A stretch of 64,000 nucleotides of DNA from Entomomonas sp945283395 (GTDB lineage Bacteria; Pseudomonadota; Gammaproteobacteria; Pseudomonadales; Pseudomonadaceae), in NCBI GenBank assembly GCA_946480835.1, contig CAMLLC010000001.1, positions 310,001 to 374,000 of the forward strand. The letters are read 5' to 3'. The notes under the pieces are model-generated. The model saw nothing but the letters and a program-made list of their open reading frames with translations. It was not told where the DNA came from and did not search any database. Made by a program: the position numbers and the translations under genes. Positions 62,373 to 64,000 of this stretch are shown in pieces; within the stretch, counting starts at the first letter, position 1, and each line of letters starts with the position of its first letter.

Positions 62373-62858
62373 ATGCGTTTTATAGCCATCATCGTTACGG
62401 TTCTGCTTTTAACAGGTTGCTACCCAGGTGTTACTACCCAACAAATGATAAAAGATACTGAGGGTTATCAACTACCTATCAAAGCACCAACCGATCAAGG
62501 ACTTATCTACGTGGTAAGACCTAGTTCTCTTTACGGTATTTTCAAATACAACATCTACTTAGATGGTAGGGAAGACAATGCTTGGATAGGCTACAATAGA
62601 GGCTATCAATATGTTTACTTCATAGTCAAACCCGGTACTCACACCCTCGCTTCGCAAGCAGAAAATTGGGATGAAATTACCTTCGATATCCACTCAGGTC
62701 AAGTCATCTACTTTATACAAGAAGCCTCTTGGGGAGTTTTATTTGGGCAACATGAGCTAAAAAAACTTAACCGTGTAGAAGGTAAATACTATATTAAACA
62801 TGCCAATTTAGGAACTATACTAAAAACAACGCCTACTACCCCCAAACAACCCAATTAA
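62373..62858 (+). CDS. DUF2846-like lipoprotein
   Basis: It has 161 residues. A lipoprotein signal (FIAIIVTVLLLTGCYPG, lipobox LTGC, Cys16) is followed by a DUF2846-type beta-rich domain: GLIYVVRPSSLYGIFKYNIYLDGREDNAWIGYNRGYQYVYFIVKPGTHTLAS and IDFHSG-like (FDIHSGQVIYFIQ). The family contributes to envelope-associated functions in several bacteria but has no assigned role. Residue +2 is Tyr, consistent with outer-membrane sorting. It ends in a strong terminator. Confidence 0.8.
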   Translation: MRFIAIIVTVLLLTGCYPGVTTQQMIKDTEGYQLPIKAPTDQGLIYVVRPSSLYGIFKYNIYLDGREDNAWIGYNRGYQYVYFIVKPGTHTLASQAENWDEITFDIHSGQVIYFIQEASWGVLFGQHELKKLNRVEGKYYIKHANLGTILKTTPTTPKQPN

Positions 62859-62864
62859 TCTTAC

Positions 62865-62905
62865 AACTGCTCTTAACTCCTATGACTAGTTAGGAGCAGT
62901 TTTTT
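62865..62905 (+). terminator. Terminator after the lipoprotein gene
   Basis: AACTGCTC pairs with GAGCAGTT, with an inner TAACT/AGTTA extension, followed by a run of six T. It begins 6 bases after the stop codon. Confidence 0.85.
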
Positions 62906-63045
62906 AACTTTGCCTTATACTCCCTACAGCAAACCAATACAACTCACTTGATAATTCAATACTTTTCCCCAAGAAACTATTTCTAACACTTATTATTTAG
63001 CTTATAATATTTCCAGTTTACAAATTACGCAAAGGATCTACTAGC

Positions 63046-64000
63046 TTGCGCTTCACTCATCACTACAACTGGTACTTTGGTTGGAATATAGTCGCTGTTG
63101 CCACCTTACTAACCACCCTCACGGTAGGCATGAGGATGGGCATTGGCTCTTTTTTCCTACCTCTACTAAAGGATCTAAAATTTACTCCTAGCTCACTTTC
63201 TACTGTGATAGCCATAGGAATGATTTGCTATGGCATAGCCATGCCACTTGCAGGTTATCTAGTTAACAAACTAGGAACTAAATTTGTGCTTCTACTAGGT
63301 ACAAGCATTATATTACTGTCCTCTATCTGGACTATCTATGCAACTAAGCTGATCGTCTTCATGCTGGCATTTGGTGTTACCCTCTCCATTGGCTTAGCTT
63401 TTACCAGCTCTATTACCTTTACCCCTATTCTCAGCCGCTGGTTTACTCGTCAACGAGGCATGGCATTGTTTTTTCTTTCTGCTGGCTCAATGGCGGGTAT
63501 TGCTATTATGACACCACTTTTCAATTACACTATTGCACAACTTGGCTGGCGCCAGACCCTGCTAGGTTATGCATTACTTTTTACCCTAATAGCTGTCCCA
63601 AGTACATTACTTACCATTAACGATCAAGCCCCAGCTCATAGCGATCTACTCCCACCCAACAATGCGACTCCTTCTGCTAGTACAGCAATACCAGCTCCTG
63701 ACGCATTACAAACTAACTACCAGAATTTAAGACAAGTCTTTGCCAGCCTTGCTTTTTGGCAAATCTGCTTAGGCCTGTTTGCTTGCGGTTTTAGCATGAA
63801 CCTGTTAGGTGTTCATGGCGTACCCATGTTGATAGACCATCACTTTACTTCCACTGCTAGCTCTTTTGGTATAGGACTTATTGGCCTCGTTGCTATTTTT
63901 AGTAGCTTAATGCTTGGCCGCCTAGCAGACAAAGTAGCAAAGCAGACCCTCTTAGCCCTCATCTACTTTGTCAGAGGTATTGGCTTTTTTGCCCTTGTGA
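63046..64000 (+). CDS. MFS transporter (3' truncated by the window)
   Basis: The frame opens at a TTG at 63046, with AAAGGA 9 bases upstream, and runs off the end (about 318 residues). It has successive hydrophobic helices beginning WYFGWNIVAVATLLTTLTVG, the MFS loop with NKLGTKFVLLLG, then RWFTRQRGMALFFLSAGSMAG and, after a polar central loop, FWQICLGLFACGFSMN and GRLADKVAKQT. The pattern resembles monocarboxylate/oxalate-type MFS carriers (about 400-430 residues), so about 100 residues are missing. Substrate unknown. Confidence 0.8.
   Translation, partial: MRFTHHYNWYFGWNIVAVATLLTTLTVGMRMGIGSFFLPLLKDLKFTPSSLSTVIAIGMICYGIAMPLAGYLVNKLGTKFVLLLGTSIILLSSIWTIYATKLIVFMLAFGVTLSIGLAFTSSITFTPILSRWFTRQRGMALFFLSAGSMAGIAIMTPLFNYTIAQLGWRQTLLGYALLFTLIAVPSTLLTINDQAPAHSDLLPPNNATPSASTAIPAPDALQTNYQNLRQVFASLAFWQICLGLFACGFSMNLLGVHGVPMLIDHHFTSTASSFGIGLIGLVAIFSSLMLGRLADKVAKQTLLALIYFVRGIGFFALV

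Overview
This window reads as a chromosomal segment of an AT-rich, host-associated gammaproteobacterium. The core genes look pseudomonad: alaS-lysC-csrA in a row, lptD-surA divergent from the cell-wall recycling pair amgK-murU, cmoA-cmoB, and a PurL that begins exactly like pseudomonad PurL. The low G+C, long gene-poor spacers, many pseudogenes and a genome reshuffled around prophage debris fit a gut-symbiont relative of Pseudomonas such as Entomomonas. That genus assignment is inference; no rRNA gene is present to settle it.

Layout. 0-13.5 kb is mostly core: a membrane protein of unknown role, purL, tRNA-Ser(GCT), csrA, lysC, alaS, tRNA-Arg(CCT), a coiled-coil exported protein and a LOG-family protein. 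13.6-18.9 kb is a glycosyltransferase array: three tandem GT2 paralogues, a nonsense-broken fourth enzyme, and two opposing genes. 19.6-35.6 kb is a decayed T7/BPP-1-like podovirus prophage read on the minus strand. Portal, Bbp19-like and scaffold genes lie on the right; tail tube, nozzle, internal virion proteins and tail fibre lie on the left. Terminase and major capsid genes are missing. A 5-kb block containing padC, a divergent LysR regulator, a TPR-like protein and a P4/C4-style RNA immunity region sits where the capsid should be. At least five phage genes carry in-frame stops or 1-nt homopolymer frameshifts.

35.8-41 kb is an island of small membrane proteins and three paralogous secreted proteins that combine an uncharacterised N-terminal domain with MORN_2/YwqK repeats. 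41.5-43.6 kb is a phage replication and regulation module (Mor-like, lambda P-like, DnaT/O-like) headed by palindromic operators. 43.9-45.0 kb is a translationally coupled trio of unknown genes. 45-55 kb is core again: surA, lptD, amgK, murU, cmoA, cmoB, an ecotin with a long N-terminal linker, and an EAL phosphodiesterase. 55.4-60 kb returns to phage functions: an S24-type repressor whose neighbouring operator half-site matches the 43.6-kb operators, secreted Asn/Tyr-rich paralogues, and a com-holin-lysin cassette. 60.5-64 kb holds an NCS1 permease, a DUF2846 lipoprotein and a truncated MFS transporter.

How it fits together. The phage-like blocks at 19.6-35.6, 41.5-43.6 and 55.4-60 kb look like pieces of one or more prophages split apart by rearrangement, with host core genes between them. 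The most promising leads are the MORN_2 triplet, the coupled trio at 44 kb, the RNA immunity region at 28.1 kb, the linker-bearing ecotin, and the separated repressor and operators.
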